A program made the position numbers and the translations under genes. A DNA stretch of 64,000 bases from Patella vulgata (taxonomy: Eukaryota; Mollusca; Gastropoda; Patellidae): assembly GCF_932274485.2 (NCBI RefSeq), contig NC_065886.2, positions 13,343,501 through 13,407,500 on the forward strand. The letters are read 5' to 3'. The notes below the pieces were generated by a model that saw only the letters and a program-made list of their open reading frames with translations, was not told the origin of the DNA and searched no databases. This document shows, one piece after another, positions 1-11,577 of the stretch. Each line of letters opens with the position of its first letter. Position 1 is the first letter of the stretch.

Positions 1-84
1 TGAAATAAAATTACACAATATTTATGTTAGTCCCGAAATGCCTTAGTTTGTGTCGAGTGGACGTTAAACACCATCCCTCGAAAA
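1..84 (+). mobile_element. SINE-B 3' end (partial at window edge)
   Basis: It reads ATGTTAGTCCCGAAATG and then GTGTCGAGTGGACGTTAAAC, the end of the SINE-B consensus. The left part lies outside the window. Confidence 0.8.
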
Positions 85-535
85 AACAGGTGCTTGCTGT
101 TAAATTTAAAGATACCTTCCCGTGTACAAACTGTGTGATTTGGTGATATATTTGGACTAAACACATATTCAAACTAATTAATCTATCAAAAGTTTGCTTC
201 AAATCCCTCTCAAAACATTGTATTCACCAGGAAATACCCAAAGCTATACAAAAATCTATTAAAGAAGTCATGTTTTTGTCACGTGATTTCGTTGCCGCGG
301 TACTTAGCAACGGGTGCAAAGACGGAGGAGAATTAATTTCATATAAATATCGAAGCCTAAGTAAATTCTCGGATTATCCTCTATCCATCTCTTTTTCCCT
401 GAGTTTTATCTCAGGAACTGTTGTACGTTTCAATCTCTCACTTTTTCCACGTGCTCTCACTATCAAGTTTATCAACATATACACCAGGCGCTTACTTGCG
501 CCAAGTGGTCGGACAATCTCTGCGTACAACCTTTT

Positions 536-1223
536 GCGTCACTAGAGCAGACAGTCCTTAATCGCCAGGGCGACCTTCGGTTGCACAGATTTTCGTACTA
601 TAGTCGAACCATCTGCATGCGAATGGCATTTAGTTTAACCAGTGGTCGTGATCAGCCGTACCATGCGATAAAGCACGGTCGGGATAGTTCAAAGATGGCT
701 GACAAAACTGACACTTGAGAAGATTTTCTGAAAAATATAATAAAATTGCCGATTGCCGTTGCGTTATTTACACCTTGGTCGGTATTATAGGGCCCATGGT
801 AACACCCGAAAGTTAGTGAATGGGCATTGTAGTAAGATGTTAAATTTGATTTTTTTTTTCGTCTTTTTTTGATGAATTTGACAGATTAGGATCTTCTTAT
901 TCGAATATATATAGGCACACGACAAAAAACTGTACGTGTGAAATGATCTTGGTTGGGTGACATAAATCCAATGAAAAATATTCTGATATTGACTAATCCT
1001 ATTTGTAACCTATTTTAAGCTTGCTTTCACAACGCAGTATGGAAAATTAATCAGTTTTTAAAAATACATGAGTAAATAGAAGAAAATATAGCAGGCGAAA
1101 CAACTGACATGGTCGCCACCATATTGAATAGTCAATGGCTAGGGCCATTTGCGTTTGGGTGCTGGTTCAGACTGTAGTCGCGACCATAGTCTACATCCGA
1201 AGGTCACCCTGGCTGCCTATTAG
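536..1223. mobile_element. Imperfect long inverted-repeat element
   Basis: GCGTCACTA plus CCAGGGCGACCTTCGG (536-575) is matched in reverse complement by CCGAAGGTCACCCTGG plus TAGTGACGC near 1198-1227. Similarity continues inward for about 100 bp, including the reverse complement of GGTTC.GACTATAGT. The interior encodes nothing recognisable. A diverged non-autonomous DNA element is likely. Confidence 0.5.
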
Positions 1224-1347
1224 TGACGCCTCTCCATGGGTGTTTTTCAAGGAACCCAGTACCTTTCTAGTAAGGTTGGATGTCTCTGCTTTCCATATAT
1301 ACTAACATTACCGTACTTTTATTGGAAATAACCACCCGATAAATACT
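1188..1347 (+). repeat. 160-bp direct repeat, left copy
   Basis: It runs from AGTCTACATCCGAAGG to CACCCGATAAATACT. It is the same length as 4235-4394 and differs at only about five bases. The two copies bracket the first cassette unit. Its first 35 bp overlap the right arm of the 536-1223 inverted repeat. Confidence 0.9.
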
Positions 1348-2093
1348 GAGCTCTTAATCCCTCTTAATAAAATTTATTAACCAACTAATTAATGACATTT
1401 TGAACACAGTTCATGCCGGCGTTATGATTTCAAACATGAATTAAATTCACTATATTAATATAAATAGATGGTCGATCTGTGTCGAAATTATATTTATTTT
1501 AAAATGGCAAACGTTCAGGTTAATATAAATTGAATAAAATGACAGCATGCCATCCTAATATTTACAAGTTCATTAACTTAATAAAACAAGAACAATCCTA
1601 TGTCGAAATCACCATTTCACAGATATTATTTGGTGGTACCAAAAGGCCTCGAGTTAAGAAATATCGACAATTTGATACAAGAATTGAACATTTGAAAACA
1701 CAGTTATTAAATGGCTCTTTAAGTGTAAATCGGTATAGAACAAATATTTCCTATTTAGTGGGGCTGTAAAATGATTGTTATGTTGTAAGGCATTTATTTA
1801 TAAATCATATAATGCTATTTAATAAAAGTTAAATGTGTAAATTGTAATGCATTTTTATATGTGTAAATCATTTAATGTTATTTAACAAATATTAAATTTG
1901 TTAAAATCAATATATTTTTATATGTGTAAGCTATTTAATGTTATTTAATAAAAGTTAAATTTGTTAAAATCAATACAGCTTTAGTCTTAAAAAAGATATG
2001 GACTATAGTTTATAACACCACTGTTCTAGGATTAACTCTGGATTAGCGGCAAAATTTGACATCAAAGCCTGCCGGCTAAGTGGGAACACCCCA
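1348..2093 (+). mobile_element. Left-truncated MULE-type TIR element, copy 1
   Basis: This is 746 bp, colinear without net indels with 6227-6972 and about 1% different. The right TIR is at 2067-2089. The left TIR present in copy 2 is missing because the sequence is cut at GAGCTC, where the 160-bp repeat abuts. It contains a transposase remnant. Confidence 0.75.
1539..1769 (+). pseudogene. MULE-type transposase C-terminal remnant, copy 1
   Basis: From ATG 1539 this ORF contains HPNIYKFINLIKQEQ, then RVKKYRQFDTRIEHLK and a C-terminal LVGL. The pattern (HPniw.Fi..Lk.EQ, then G, basic residues and a Y...RI helix) is what I recognise from the extreme C-terminus of metazoan MULE/FLYWCH transposase proteins. 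A stop lies just upstream at 1521 and no catalytic DDE core is present. It is a 5'-truncated relic carried by a non-autonomous element. The assignment is from memory of the family, not a search. Confidence 0.55.
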
Positions 2094-2812
2094 CCATCCT
2101 TCCGGGACCGGATTTTTCCAAATTAAAATCTCATTTATTGAATACTTATTTCATAATTAATTATGAAGTACGCTTCGGCCTTTATGTTTCGATTATTTTT
2201 GTTGTTTTTTCTTATTTCAACTCTTGACAAGATATAGAGTTGTAAAATCTATACAAGATATAGAGTTGTAAAACCTATACACGACATGCAGTTTTAAAGA
2301 CTATACAAAATACGCAGTTTTAAAAGTCTATACAAGATATAGAGTTTTAAAGACTATACAAGATATAGAGTTTTAAAGACTATACAAAATACGCAGTTTT
2401 AAGTCTATACAAGATATAGAGTTTAAAGCCTACACAAGATATAGAGTTTTAACGAATATACAAGATATGCAGTCTTAAAGAATATACAAGATATGCAATC
2501 GTAAATACTATACAAGATAAGCAGCCGTAAAGTCGATACAAGATACAAGTTTTATAATAATCATAGCCAAATAGTTCCTTTAAATAATGAATTATTTTTT
2601 TTTTGGAACGTATTTGATTAAAAAAAAGCAAAAAAAAAACTGGAAAGTTCACTTGTTCTAGGGTAAAGCTTGTGGGGACGAACAAACGAGACGGCGGAAG
2701 GGAGATGGGAGTGGATAGGTTCTGCAGGGTTTTTTATTCACAGTTCTGATGATATGGGATGTGTTGATTTGTTTATTAATGGCGGGACAATTTGTACTTG
2801 GTGCTGTATGTA
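2094..2812 (+). repeat. 719-bp segment present only in copy 1, with ~26-bp minisatellite
   Basis: Copy 2 passes directly from the TIR (CACCCCA) to TATATTGACACACG, while copy 1 has 719 extra bases. Positions about 2224-2553 are a degenerate tandem array of roughly 26-bp units with cores such as ACAAGATATAGAGTTTTAAA, about 12-13 copies. The remainder, 2554-2812, is unique AT-rich DNA. It could be an insertion in copy 1 or a deletion in copy 2. Confidence 0.75.
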
Positions 2813-4236
2813 TATATTGACACACGACACACGACACACGGTTATATATTCGGGAAAACCGAATTGAGTATGAATAGACAATTTCACCGCTTCATTGATT
2901 TTATAGGCCATTTGAAATGGGTGCAGTATTCTTAGTATATGCCAGGTTCAAGGTCGATCAAGCAATCAGAACCGGATCCATTTCTTTTATAGTATTTAAT
3001 ATAGAGACGAATCAAAGAAAGAAATAATTACATTAATTCAATTAACAGTAACGCACCCCAATCCCCACACCCGCAAGCGCACCCTAAGTCGATATCCGTT
3101 CCCGTCACATTGCCGAGCTCACGGGCGATCGTTTCCAGCAATATGGGGGCAATTAAAAATCGCTTATGTATTAGGCTTAAGGATCTATAGTGTACCGTGT
3201 TGTCTATATATAATAATAATAATAATAATAATACAATATAATTTTACACAGTATAACTAACTATATTTTGAGTGTTGATCGTTGATCCATAATAATACCT
3301 CGATACAACTTATTTTTATATACATAATACTCAACTTGTGGTCGACGGCAATGTTACGAAGGCTCTAATAAATCTGATATTTTTATATATAATCTATTGT
3401 CAAGTTAATCTATAATTCTACGTTTGCTGTATGGTTAATGTTTAATTATTTATATAAATTATAACATCAGAAGACGCTCAATTAAAGAGCAGACTATTTG
3501 ATGGATGTATCACAATGAAGAAGTAAAAGTGATTGGTTTTTTTTAACTGGAAGTTACTTTATTTTTCTATGTATATATTTAATTATGAACTGACATTAAT
3601 TATTGGATTATCCCAGGATCAGATGATTTATTCAGTAAGCATTTATATTAATCATCCAACGCATTTTTTGCTCAAATAAAAAACAAAAGATACAACAAAA
3701 ATGTTTTATGATTTAGAAAATATCCTGCTTCGTGTATCACACACGGATGTCAGACGCCATGCGTGGACTGTGATGTTGACGGGGCTTTTCATGATGCGCC
3801 GTTCGCGTGTACAGAAATATTAATTTTTATAGTCTTAGTTATATATCATATAATAGAGAAAATTTGCAATAAAATTCTCCGACTGATTTTGTTTTAAAAT
3901 TTCAAAACAGAATGGAATAAACATAAACAAAGTAAAAGATTTAGTTTGTTTTCTTTATTATTTTAAGTCAATTGAAGGAGTAGATGCCAATTCCTCCTCT
4001 TTTCATCTATGTACAGACTCTCTGGATCAATGTTTTTGAAATTTCAAGCCTGGTCTGAGTCAAGGCTTGTTGTTATGAGTATCTTACTTATGATTTGGTT
4101 AAGAATTCATTAAAAACTATGATATTTATTCCATAGCTTGATATTATAGGTATCTTAAAGATGATTTGGTCACGACTTTGAGATTTATTCCAAATTGTTT
4201 CTGTTTGTAGGATTAGAGCTAAACCATTCAATAAAG
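2813..4236 (+). repeat. Duplicated companion segment, copy 1
   Basis: It starts TATATTGACACACG, ends AATAAAGTC and matches 6973-8412 with few substitutions. A TAA microsatellite lies at about 3209-3233. I find no ORF with recognisable protein similarity in either copy. Confidence 0.85.
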
Positions 4237-4394
4237 TCTACATCCGAAGGTCGCCCTGGCTGCCTATTAGTGACGCCTCTCCATGGGTGTTTTTCAAGGA
4301 ACCCAGTACCTTTCTAGTAAGGTTGGATGTCTCTGCTTTCCATATATACTAACATTGTCATACTTTTATTGGAAATAACCACCCGATAAATACT
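4235..4394 (+). repeat. 160-bp direct repeat, right copy
   Basis: This is the second copy of the 1188-1347 repeat, without indels. It abuts the end of the duplicated companion segment (AATAAAGTC). The ends are not TG...CA, so there is no reason to treat the pair as LTRs. Confidence 0.9.
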
Positions 4395-5817
4395 ATTGTG
4401 AGAAAGTATCTTTAATTAAATTAGCTTAATACATCAGCAGACTTGAGTTTTAAGGGCAAAGATTTTCAAAAGGGGTACAGAGATTTACGAAAGATAGAGC
4501 TGAAGATATATGAGAACGCACCTTAGCCCCAGCAATTAAACAGTATCAGTATACATGTACTTACTTCCCTGCAATCTGATTGGTCAAGATTATAATGTCA
4601 TGGCCAGCGTATGCATGTTCGCGGCGCTTAACACACAATTAATATTCAAAACGTATTATGCCTGACAAAAAAGAATTCGATTTAAAATACTAATTTTCTT
4701 TATTTTGAAAAACGGATAAACGTGAAAATGAATTTTATTTAAGATAAAGCAGGGGTGCAGCGAAAAAATAATGTGTATGCTGTAATCTGAGTAAACGTAA
4801 GTGCCAAAAAAAAAAAAGAATTCTATTTTAAAATTTTTCTTTAAATACTTGGAAATATACTATCAGAGCGTACAGTAATGCTTAAAGATACAATATGGGA
4901 GATTTTTATAAGGAGAAGAATATATTGAAAATTTCAGTCAAATTACTTTATTCTGAACATAGTTATCACCAGTGTAATTTTTGACTAGAAATGGGATTGA
5001 ATTCCATCTTCACCGATTCTTAGTATGACCGATCGTTTGATTGACAGGCGTTAACTCCACCTACATAATCTCTGCTGTCTTTTGTCTGCTGTCATCATAT
5101 CCGAATTTTTGTTTTACCTTTTGGGATTTTTATAACAATTGGACAAAATGAGTGAGAGGGTAAATTTTCATTCTTACTTGATTTGGGCATGCATTAAATC
5201 AATTGAATGTAGGACATAATATTATAATACAATTATGATAAATATATAGGTATACACCAGTGGCGTCGTGCCTATTGCAGTATTGGGGAAATAAAAATAT
5301 TTTTATTGATATTATTAAGACAGAAGACCTGTCCGTCTGTAGTAGTCATCACACGGTCTCTCAGGATTTGTATAATTTGTCATTATCTGTGTTTAGTTTA
5401 TTGCACTTTAAATAGTTTAGATGTCATTTGTTAAGGCATCGCTCAACCGCGGCCTCGCTTCGCACACTCTATCATTTAGCCTCGATCCGGGAGTATGACG
5501 TCAACGTAACGGTTAATCTCCGCTCACGACGCCATTTAAAATTAAATCAGTCAACGAAATCCCGTTTAAATCCAAGCTAAATCCAAGCCATCCGTGGGTC
5601 TGCAGAGTTGATTTTGTGCTTGTTGTGTAGACGTCCTGGGTCTAAAAGTAGCCTATACTTTATAAGACTATTGGGAATACAAAAATGTATATACATTATT
5701 ATGTTTTTAGTTATGTGAACGAATACAGAACAAGTAAGCAATCCCTGCTTCTTGCAAGACACCCATCACTAATAGTTGAAATATTGTAGGGTTGGAACAT
5801 TGAGGGAGTAGACACTT
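4395..5817. other. Mostly unassigned stretch with a MITE-C half
   Basis: At about 4881-4965 lies the left half of MITE-C (TTAAAGATACAATATGGGAG, then AAAATTTCAGTCAAATTAC). Otherwise the stretch is AT-rich with no supported gene. Confidence 0.55.
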
Positions 5818-5975
5818 CATGTAATGCGCTATGGGGAAAATTTAGCCCGAAGAGTACCGTTCCAGGCCAACGTCTTAGCCAGGCCACCCGTCCTGCGCCA
5901 CTGACAAGGAGAAATTTTCCCTAGTAACATCGACACCTGGTCAATGAACCAGTGCCATACCAACTGATTCACCGA
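5818..5975 (-). mobile_element. Degenerate SINE-A
   Basis: Landmarks are GCGCTATGGGGAAAATTTAG and CCACTGACAAGGAGAAA in the minus-strand order. It is internally shortened and diverged. Confidence 0.55.
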
Positions 5976-6009
5976 TGTTCTTTTAACACAGAAAGATTTT
6001 CAAACATTA

Positions 6010-6031
6010 TTTTTTTTTTTTTTTTTTTTTT
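6010..6031 (+). repeat. Poly-T run (22 bp)
   Basis: An uninterrupted T run. It could be a minus-strand poly-A tail, but no element body is recognisable next to it. Confidence 0.6.
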
Positions 6032-6120
6032 GCACGAAACTAAAATTAATATTTCGACCGGATTAAATCATGTCATGCATAGCCAATACTGAATTAAAGC
6101 CTAAGGTCCAGTAAAACGGT

Positions 6121-6968
6121 GTGTTCCCACTTAGCCGGCAGACTGTTAATCCTTTGATTGATCTTAAAACTATAGTCTGTTTAAAAGTAGTCACTCAAGA
6201 GCTGTTCACTAGTGTTCAGCGTTAATGAGCTCTTAATCCCTCTTAATAAAATTTATTAACCAACTAATTAATGACATTTTGAACACAGTTCATGCCGGCG
6301 TTATGATTTCAAACATGAATTAAATTCACTATATTAATATAAATAGATGGTCGATCTGTGTCGAAATTATATTTATTTTAAAATGGCAAACGTTCAGGTT
6401 AATATAAGTTGAATAAAATGACAGCATGCCATCCTAATATTTACAAGTTCATTAACTTAATAAAACAAGAACAATCCTATGTCGAAATCACCATTTCACA
6501 GATATTATTTGGTGGTACCAAAAGGCCTCGAGTTAAGAAATATCGACAACTTGATACAAGAATTGAACATTTGAAAACACAGTTATTAAATGGCTCTTTA
6601 AGTGTAAATCGGTATGGAACAAACATTTCCTATTTAGTGGGGCTGTAAAATGATTGTTATGTTGTAAGGCATTTATTTATAAATCATATAATGCTATTTA
6701 ATAAAAGTTAAATGTGTAAATTGTAATGCATTTTTATATGTGTAAATCATTTAATGTTATTTAACAAATATTAAATTTGTTAAAATCAATATATTTTTAT
6801 ATGTGTAAGCTATTTAATGTTATTTAATAAAAGTTAAATTTGTTAAAATCAATACAGTTTTGATCTTAAAAAAGATATGGACTATAGTTTATAACACCAT
6901 TGTTCTAGGATTAACTCTGGATTAGCGGCAAAATTTGACATCAAAGTCTGCCGGCTAAGTGGGAACAC
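6121..6968 (+). mobile_element. MULE-type TIR element, copy 2, both ends present
   Basis: 6121-6143 (GTGTTCCCACTTAGCCGGCA plus GAC) and 6946-6968 are perfect 23-bp inverted repeats. More similarity follows inward (GTTAATCCT, ACTATAGTC). The 848-bp element holds a transposase remnant and so is non-autonomous. I could not identify a convincing 9-11-bp target-site duplication. Confidence 0.75.
6418..6648 (+). pseudogene. MULE-type transposase C-terminal remnant, copy 2
   Basis: This is the sister of the ORF at 1539-1769. The predicted peptides differ at two residues (F/L in the KYRQ(F/L)DT segment and R/G in NRY(R/G)TN). It has the same upstream truncation and the same stop. The intact frame in both copies is explained by recent duplication and does not imply function. 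Confidence 0.55.
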
Positions 6969-6972
6969 CCCA

Positions 6973-7353
6973 TATATTGACACACGGCACACGGATATAT
7001 ATTCGGGAAAACCGAATTGAGTATGAATAGACAATTTCACCGCTTCATTGATTTTATAGGCCATTTGAAATGGGTGCAGTATTCTTAGTATATCCCAGGT
7101 TCAAGGTCGATCAAGCAATCAGAACCGGATCCATTTCTTTTATAGTATTTAATATAGAGACGAATCAAAGAAAGAAATAATTACATTAATTCAATTAACA
7201 GTAACGCACCCCAATCCCCACCCCCGCAAGCGCACCCTAAGTCGATATCCGTTCCCGTGACATTGCCGAGCTCACGGGCGATCGTTTCCAGCAATATGGG
7301 GGCAATTAAAAATCCCTTATGTATTAGGCTTAAGGATCTATAGTGTACCGTGT

Positions 7354-7407
<54 letters not shown>

Positions 7408-8412
7408 AATACAATATAATTTTACACAGTATAACTATATTATGAGTGTTGATCGTTGACCCATAATAATACCTCGATACAACTTATTTTTATATACATA
7501 ATACTCAACTTATGGTCGAGGGCAATGTTACGAAGGCTCTAATAAATCTGATATTTTTATATATAATCTATTGTCAAGTTAATCTATATTTCTACGTTTG
7601 CTGTATGGTTAATGTTTAATTATTTATATAAATTATAACATCAGAAGACGCTCAATTAAAGAGCAGACTATTTGATGTATGTATCACAATGAAGAAGTAA
7701 AAGTGATTGGTTTTTTTTAACTGGAAGTTACTTTATTTTTCTATGTATATATTTAATTATGTACTGACATTAATTATTGGATTATCCCAAGATCAGATGA
7801 TTTATTCAGTAAGCATTTATATTAATCATCGATCGCATTTTTTGCCCAAATAAAGAACAAAAGATACAACAAAAATGTTTTATGATTTAGAAAATATCCT
7901 GCTTCGTGTATCACACCCGGATGTCAGACGCCATGCGTGGACTGTGATGTTGACGGGGCTTTTCATGATGCGCGGTTCGCGTGTACAGAAATATTAATTT
8001 TTATAGTCTTAGTTATATATCATATAATAGAGAAAATTTGCAATAGAATTCTCCGACTGATTTTGTTTAAAAATTTCAAAACAGAATGGAAAAAACATAA
8101 ACAAAGTAAAAGATTTAGTTTGTTTTCTTTATTATTTTAAGTCAATTGAAGGAGTAGATGCCAATTCCTCCTCTTTTCATCTATGTACAGACTCTCTGGA
8201 TCAATGTTTTTGAAATTTCAAGCCTGGTCTGAGTCAAGGCTTGATGTTATGAGTATCTTACTTATGATTTGGTTAAGAATTCATTAAAAACTATGATATT
8301 TATTCCATAGCTTGATATTATAGGTATCTTACAGATGATTTGGTCACGACTTTGAGATTTATTCCAAATTGTTTCTGTTTGTAGGATTAGAGCTAAACCA
8401 TTCAATAAAGTC
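6973..8412 (+). repeat. Duplicated companion segment, copy 2
   Basis: Matches 2813-4236. It differs by an expanded TA microsatellite (about 7358-7392) followed by TAA repeats, and by scattered substitutions. It ends AATAAAGTC, where copy 1 runs into the 160-bp repeat and copy 2 runs into unrelated sequence. Confidence 0.85.
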
Positions 8413-9415
8413 GTATCTAGATTTGTACAAAATGCATCAAACATTGATTGAAATGAAATAGGTTTAACGATCTAGCTTTCGGCCGTGACGTTGAAATAGG
8501 AAGTCCTTACCTTACATGTGTACTCAGCTACAATAAACATCCAACTAAATATTGGCTTTTTAAAGGTGTTTGATTTGCAGATATAGGATTTTCCAAAACA
8601 AAATCTCAACAGGGTTTTAAATTTCTTTTAATCCTATTACAGACCACTTATCGGGTTCTTCATGATCATTGTAGATATAAGATAAATAAAACATATTCCG
8701 TGAATTCTTTCACGACGTCTGATCTCGTGTAGCTTGGTTGTTTACTGGGTTATATTTAGACGATGTGCATGATTGCACAGTATTATAAAGCGACAAAGAA
8801 TGTAGATCTCTCCCACTTGAACGATATGGGGCATGTAAACATTTTTAACATAGCCTTTTAACTAAAGAAAACTGCTGTACACTAGTATACTAGTACACCA
8901 ATATCCTGGCATCCACCTACACCCATCTGGGGCGATGAGGTAATTTGTGTAGTATAATTGGCTAAATGCCGTAGGGTGACCCACCATAAATAAATATCTC
9001 CATATATCTCGACAATAACGCCACAATATTTATATATATGCCAAGCCTCAAATCAGTTTCACACAATTATCGTCACTAAATAAACGATCATGTTGTAGTT
9101 AATAAGCTATGACCATTAATCATCTATAAATAATAGACTGAAAACTGGTTCCAAGAGTCGTCCATAACATCCAGACACTTTTGAGTAAAAGATAGGTTAC
9201 GTGCCCTTGTTTTGAAATTAGTTTGGCTTAACCAGTCTATCGACCAGTCTGTCTGATTGACAGGTCGGGATAATCAAGACTACTTTTTTACGAAACATAA
9301 CAGAAAGCTAAAACAAGAAATTGAATTTAGAAATAAGCACGTTAGGTAGCTCAACAATCGTTTTAAGAAGCTTGTAAAAGTAAAATGAAACTACTGCTAG
9401 TATCATGTTCCTGTC
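8413..9415. other. No recognisable feature
   Basis: AT-rich. No coding, RNA or repeat signal that I can name. Confidence 0.5.
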
Positions 9416-9716
9416 TAACCCGAGTGAGAGAGAGAGAGAGAAATGGGGTTTAACGTCCACTCGACACAACTAGGTCATTTCGGGACTAACATATGGTTTA
9501 ATTTTATTTCAGTAATTCGCTTGCGCATAGGGGTCTTTAGCAGTGGGGGGAAACCGGAGGACCCGGAGAAAACCCACGAGGTTGGACAGGCGACCCTACT
9601 CCTTGTCACGTACAACCGGGGATTCGAAAGCACGCCAGTCGACTCAATGACAGACTTTATGATACAGCGCGTGCACGCTAACCATTCAGCCATCCAATCC
9701 CCCCTAACCCGAGTGA
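9416..9716 (-). mobile_element. SINE-B, full length, perfect 12-bp target-site duplication
   Basis: TAACCCGAGTGA occurs at 9416-9427 and at 9705-9716. The body 9428-9704 reads, on the minus strand, from a Ser/Leu-like tRNA head to the GTGGACGTTAAACCCCATTT end and a TC-repeat tail. Confidence 0.92.
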
Positions 9717-10026
9717 TTCAGAGATATCATTTGTACCAAACCAAAACATGCCGCTCTTAACGGTACAGTTAATGATAAAGCGATTTAAAAAATGAAACGA
9801 ACGTAATTTCTAAATCTGCTGTAATAACCAAGAAGCTTAATTTTACTGCTATTCAAAATAGTCAACAATAAATTTTTTACGGCTGTAATAGTTGATAGAT
9901 TTGTAGAGAATTGCACGTGCCATGGCTATTTATAGTATCATACTGCCAGAAAGTTGGTCTCGGCACGGCGAATGTGCACGCTTCAGTGGTAGTCTCGAAC
10001 TATCAGCGGTGGACTGTATTTCTGTG

Positions 10027-10220
10027 AGTACATGGGTCACCCTATAAATGGGTCAAGTTTATATAACATCCCTTCCATCTAGGATGACGTAGACGACTGG
10101 GCTGTATGGGTGGCAAACTGGGTAAAGTTTAACGTCCGCTTCCATCTAGGGTGAAGTAGCAGACTTTGCTGTGTGGGTTGGTGAATGGTTTAAGTTTAAC
10201 GTCCGCCTCCATCTAGGGCG
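10027..10220 (+). repeat. Degenerate ~70-bp tandem repeat
   Basis: Units share AAGTTTAACGTCCGC and TCCATCTAGG. The two later units are clearest and the first is shortened. The GTTTAACGTCC core resembles the SINE 3' end, so the array may derive from it. Confidence 0.6.
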
Positions 10221-10940
10221 CTTCCATTTAGCCACAACCTTTCACCGCATAACATGCTATAAATATAGGTTAACTGTTAATTTGATCCAATGACATGTGT
10301 AACCTTCATAATAATGAGACCGTAGCCGTAACAATACTGCAAGCAATTGGATGGGCATTCTGAACATCTGAGACACGCTACCTGCGGAGAAGTATCTCAT
10401 ACACAGTCAATAGCCATGATATCCATATCACGTGATCTACACATCACAGGTCATGACATTGACGTCAATGGGTCATGAGGTCAACAACACGTTACATTGT
10501 AAACAATAGGTTTATCTTCAGCATTGTTTCCTTTGCACCCATAAAGACTATATAATTCGTCCAGTCCCAACATGTTCTCTCTACTTCCAATGATTTTTCA
10601 CAAAAATAACATCTACAACTCATAGAATTGACAACGTCTGCGAATGGTTGTTCATAGAGGCTTCCATCGTGGCACTATTTTGTGCGTCGGTCGTGTCTAT
10701 TTCAGATATACACAATCAATTCTGTTGATGTTTTTAGCGTTGGGATTGACTAATAGTTAATTTAATTCAGTTCTAAAACAAATATTTTAAACTGTAACGC
10801 AAATTTAGAAAATAGACAAATTCTGGCTGGGATTACTGTGCAAAATGGCCATTCACTGTATACGTGCGAAAAAAAAAGCTAGCCACCAATTAATTTTCGT
10901 ACGTTAGTTACGTAGGTTGGATAGGTATACATATTACTAT
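10221..10940. other. No recognisable feature
   Basis: No supported gene. A CRE-like TGACGTCA half-palindrome context (ATTGACGTCAATGG at about 10459) is the only notable short motif. Confidence 0.4.
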
Positions 10941-11090
10941 GGAAGACCAAACAGTTCTTTAATCAGTGTTCTTAATTCTTAGTTCTTAATTCATAGTCCT
11001 TAAATCTTATTTCTTCATTTTTTGTCGTATTCCGTCATTTGTACACTAAAATTAATACGTGTATCCTAAAATCAATGTTTTACAAATCAG
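10941..11090 (+). repeat. Dispersed repeat F, copy 1
   Basis: GGAAGACCAAACAG, TTCTTAATTCATAG and TTGTACACTAAA are shared in order with 51348-51500. The two are about 80% similar and in the same orientation. Confidence 0.7.
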
Positions 11091-11129
11091 TCATTTGTCA
11101 TATCAGATTTGTAAATTGTATTTTTGTTT

Positions 11130-11350
11130 AACTTAAAGAGGCATTATGGAAGATTAGATAAAGTGCTGGCGGTTCTCGCTATAATAGTTAAAACCTAGAT
11201 AATGTAAAGGAAATTCGCTGAAAATTTCAGTCAAATTGATCCTCTCTGAACCGAGAATTTAGCGATTGAATTTTCGGCCTAGCCTCGGTCATCATTACTA
11301 AAGTCGGTACGATAAAAAAAACATAGTCCCGATCATCAATTTCATGATTT
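11130..11350 (+). mobile_element. MITE-C, left half
   Basis: Starts TTAAAGAGGCATTATGGAAG and continues through CTATAATAGTTAAAA and GAAAATTTCAGTCAAATTG. The right TIR is not found nearby. Confidence 0.65.
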
Positions 11351-11577
11351 AATCATGAATGAAAGTTAAGCAGCAAATCGGATCCTAATAAGGGACCTCC
11401 GGCCGGGTAGGCTAGCCAATGTCTTACTCACATAGCAACCGTGGCTCTATACAGACAATGAAGCAAAAGCGAAACAACATGATAAATCGATGATCTGCGG
11501 TTATAAATTAGGTTCCGTATGAAATGAGACGATTTCCTGTGAGTCCCATACCGAATCTAACCACTAAATTTATGACC

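Noticed and set aside
2224-2553. CRISPR-like array
   Set aside because: Units of ~26 bp are degenerate and directly adjacent without unique spacers; the context is eukaryotic.
1188-4394. 160-bp direct repeats as an LTR pair
   Set aside because: The ends are not TG...CA, there is no primer-binding site or polypurine tract, and the contents are a DNA-transposon relic and a duplicated segment.
7937-8140. ORF in the companion segment (MDCDVDGAFHD...)
   Set aside because: The copy at 3780 is broken by substitutions and no family resemblance is apparent.
9443-9760. ORFs inside SINE-B copies (also 13270-13506, 62919-63191)
   Set aside because: Explained by the SINE-B consensus; conservation is at DNA level through common origin.
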